This document shows, piece after piece, positions 13,221 through 14,590 of a stretch of 14,590 nt of DNA. Source of the DNA: Candidatus Rokubacteria bacterium RIFCSPLOWO2_02_FULL_72_37 (GTDB lineage: Bacteria; Methylomirabilota; Methylomirabilia; Rokubacteriales; CSP1-6); NCBI GenBank assembly GCA_001790315.1, contig MGCE01000182.1, positions 8,500 through 23,089 on the forward strand. Reading direction: 5' to 3'. The first letter of the stretch is position 1; every line of letters starts with the position of its first letter. The notes below the pieces were generated by a model. It had not been told where the DNA came from. It saw only the letters and a list, made by a program, of their open reading frames with translations, and did not search any database. The translations under genes and the position numbers were made by a program.

Positions 13221-14023
13221 CGGTCACGCGGGTCGACGCCTCCGGCGCGGCGGTCGCGCTCGCGTGCCCCCCGCGGCGCATCGTGTCGCTGCTGCCGTCG
13301 ACGACCGAGACCCTCTGCGCCCTCGGTCTGGCGGATGCCCTCGTCGGCGTCACCACCTACTGCGTCGAGCCGCGCGCGGCGCTCCGCGGCAAGGCCCGGG
13401 TCGGCGGCACGAAGAATCCCGACCTCGATCGAATCCGCGCGCTCGCCCCCGACCTCGTCGTCGCGAACGTGGAGGAGAACGTGCGCGAGCACGTCGAGCG
13501 TCTGCGCGCCTGGGGGGTGCCGGTCTGGGTGACGTATCCGCGCACCGTCGCCGACAGCTTGCGGATGATCCGCGAGCTCGGCGAGCTGACCGGCACGGAG
13601 GCGTCCGCCGGGGCGTTGCTCGCCGAGCTCGAGCCCCTGCTCGAGCGCGTCCGCGCCGACGGCGCAGCGCGTCCGGCCGTCGCGGTCTTCTACCCGATCT
13701 GGCGGGCACCGTACATGACGATCGGGGGCGACACGTACATCCACGACCTGCTCGCGGTCTGTGGAGGCCGAAACGTCTTCGGGGATCGGTCGGAGCGTTA
13801 CTTTCGGATAACGCTGGACGAGGTCGCCGTGCGACGACCGGAGGTCGTCCTGCTCCCCGACGAGCCGTTCCGTTTCCGGGCCGCGCACGTGAAGGACTTC
13901 GCCGGGCTCGGCGCGCGGCGGATCCAGCTCGTCGACGGCAAGCTCTTCTCCTGGTACGGCCCGCGCCTCGGCGCGGCGCTGCGGACGGTGCCCGCGCTCC
14001 TCGGAGCGGGGGCCGGGCGCTAG
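13217..14023 (+). CDS. BtuF/TroA-like helical-backbone metal receptor protein without signal peptide
   Basis: 268 residues from ATG 13217. The order of motifs matches cluster-A9 substrate-binding proteins such as BtuF (vitamin B12) and siderophore/haem-binding proteins: RRIVSLLPSTTETLCALGL (20-38), LVGVTTYCVEP (42-52), RVGGTKNPDLDRIRALAPDLVVAN (61-84), the long central helix region (about 110-150), then VAVFYPIWRAPYMTIGGDTYIHDLLAVCGG (155-184) and the C-terminal lobe ending near residue 255. Such proteins normally carry a signal peptide or lipobox; here the domain begins within about 20 residues of the start, and the in-frame extension upstream is arginine- and proline-rich, not hydrophobic. 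TKNPDL and the VEEN segment resemble a cytoplasmic subgroup also seen in actinobacteria. No ABC permease or ATPase is adjacent. It may bind a corrinoid or metal inside the cell. Its TAG is interlocked with that of the opposing small gene. Confidence 0.82.
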   Translation: MTVTRVDASGAAVALACPPRRIVSLLPSTTETLCALGLADALVGVTTYCVEPRAALRGKARVGGTKNPDLDRIRALAPDLVVANVEENVREHVERLRAWGVPVWVTYPRTVADSLRMIRELGELTGTEASAGALLAELEPLLERVRADGAARPAVAVFYPIWRAPYMTIGGDTYIHDLLAVCGGRNVFGDRSERYFRITLDEVAVRRPEVVLLPDEPFRFRAAHVKDFAGLGARRIQLVDGKLFSWYGPRLGAALRTVPALLGAGAGR

Positions 14024-14175
14024 TCGCGCGGGGTGCGCGAGGGCAGGATCCAGTCGAGCCACGGCGCCGCCGCCGCCATGAACAGGCCTGGAAGCGCCAC
14101 GCCGGCGATGATCCCCAGGATGCCGAGAAAGACGAGGGAGACGAGCGTGATGTAGGCGTCGAAGAGGAGCGCCAT
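14020..14175 (-). CDS. small membrane protein (51 aa)
   Basis: A 51-residue protein on the minus strand: ATG at 14175-14173, TAG at 14022-14020. It has one long hydrophobic stretch, roughly residues 8-35 (YITLVSLVFLGILGIIAG, then VALPGLFMAAAA), and ends WLDWILPSRTPRD, so a single- or hairpin-spanning membrane protein with a basic tail. The start lies 5 bases downstream of the stop of the RidA gene on the same strand, and GAGG within the last codons of that gene can serve as ribosome binding site. The frame is consistent with the high-GC coding pattern. I recognise no family; the length and position suggest a real gene read through from RidA. It is easily missed because it is short. Confidence 0.6.
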   Translation of the reverse strand: MALLFDAYITLVSLVFLGILGIIAGVALPGLFMAAAAPWLDWILPSRTPRD

Positions 14176-14180
14176 CGGGC

Positions 14181-14590
14181 CTACTCGACCTCGAGAACCA
14201 TTTCGATCTCGACCGGGATGCCCATCGGCAGCTCGGCCATGCCCACGGCCGACCGCGCGTGCTTGCCGATGGACTCGCCGAACACCTCGACCATCAGGTC
14301 GGAGAACCCGTTGATGACCTTCGGCTGGTCGCCGAACCCCTCGGCCGAGTTCACCATACCCAGCACCTTGACGACCCGCTTCACGCGGTCGAGGCTCCCG
14401 AGGGTCGCCCGCGTCGTCGCGAGCAGCGACAGACCGATCTCGCGCGCCACCTGGTAGCCTTGCTCGACCGTGAGATCGCGCCCGAGCTTGCCGCGCGCGG
14501 AAGGCTTGCCGTCGGTGCGGAGCGGACCGTGGCCCGAGACGAAGAGCAGGTGGCCCGTGCGAACCGCGCCGACGTAGTTGGCGACAGGCG
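14181..14590 (-). CDS. RidA/YjgF/YER057c family protein, 5' end outside window
   Basis: Minus-strand gene open at the right edge, ending at TAG 14183-14181; 135 residues are visible. Recognisable sequence: NYVGAVRTGHLLFVSGHGPL near the visible start, then a long helix (TVEQGYQVAREIGLSLL), RVVKVLGMVNSAEGF, and the C-terminal KHARSAVGMAELP followed by VEIEMVLEVE. The arginine of HARS corresponds to the key Arg105 of E. coli RidA, which binds the carboxylate of the substrate, and the VEIE strand is the usual end. Family members deaminate reactive enamine/imine intermediates of amino-acid metabolism, and form trimers in the cytoplasm. The longer NYV-GxV-RTG start and NGFSDL loop match the YjgH-like subgroup rather than the core RidA, whose chemistry is less certain. 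The 51-residue membrane protein follows 5 bases later. Confidence 0.85.
   Translation of the reverse strand, partial: PVANYVGAVRTGHLLFVSGHGPLRTDGKPSARGKLGRDLTVEQGYQVAREIGLSLLATTRATLGSLDRVKRVVKVLGMVNSAEGFGDQPKVINGFSDLMVEVFGESIGKHARSAVGMAELPMGIPVEIEMVLEVE

Overview
The window is very GC-rich (I estimate about 70%) and densely packed. Genes are joined by 4-base stop/start overlaps, GTG starts are frequent, and no RNA gene, insertion sequence, CRISPR array or phage gene is visible. It reads as ordinary chromosome from a free-living, Gram-negative-type bacterium: there is an AsmA-like envelope protein, an M16 protease and a secreted protein. The flavour (high GC, acyl-CoA metabolism, short citrate synthase, many uncharacterised singletons) would fit an uncultured soil or groundwater lineage such as Candidatus Rokubacteria/Methylomirabilota. 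That placement is an inference from general impression, not a result.

Layout, left to right. (1) 1-2085, plus strand: the C-terminal half of an M16 peptidase, a secreted protein of unknown function and a multi-pass membrane protein built from two similar halves. (2) 2086-2305: a spacer with an extreme C-tract, an inverted repeat and an extended -10 promoter. (3) 2306-4737: an NADPH:quinone oxidoreductase coupled by a GTGA overlap to an AMP-forming acyl-CoA synthetase. (4) 4905-7043: a soluble Tim44-like domain protein, then an AsmA-like protein. (5) 7048-7875, minus strand: a SAM-dependent methyltransferase, divergent from citrate synthase at 7944-9074. (6) 9099-12497: a tightly overlapped run of glycosyltransferase 2, Gfo/Idh/MocA oxidoreductase, DapF-like epimerase and LOG phosphoribohydrolase, closed by a 14-bp perfect hairpin. 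(7) 12658-14023: two small uncharacterised proteins and a BtuF/TroA-like metal-receptor protein without a signal peptide. (8) 14020-14590, minus strand: a RidA-family protein entering from the right edge, followed by a 51-residue membrane protein.

How the genes may work together: the acyl-CoA synthetase and citrate synthase are central carbon and fatty-acid functions. The four-gene run 9099-12497 is the clearest candidate for a joint pathway. It contains the most striking anomaly in the window: the DapF-like protein has serine in place of both catalytic cysteines of diaminopimelate epimerase while the rest of the active-site framework is kept. I do not see a clear defence, mobile or secondary-metabolite system. 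The best leads for something undescribed are the Ser/Ser DapF-like protein in its operon, and the small-protein/metal-receptor operon at 12658-14023.
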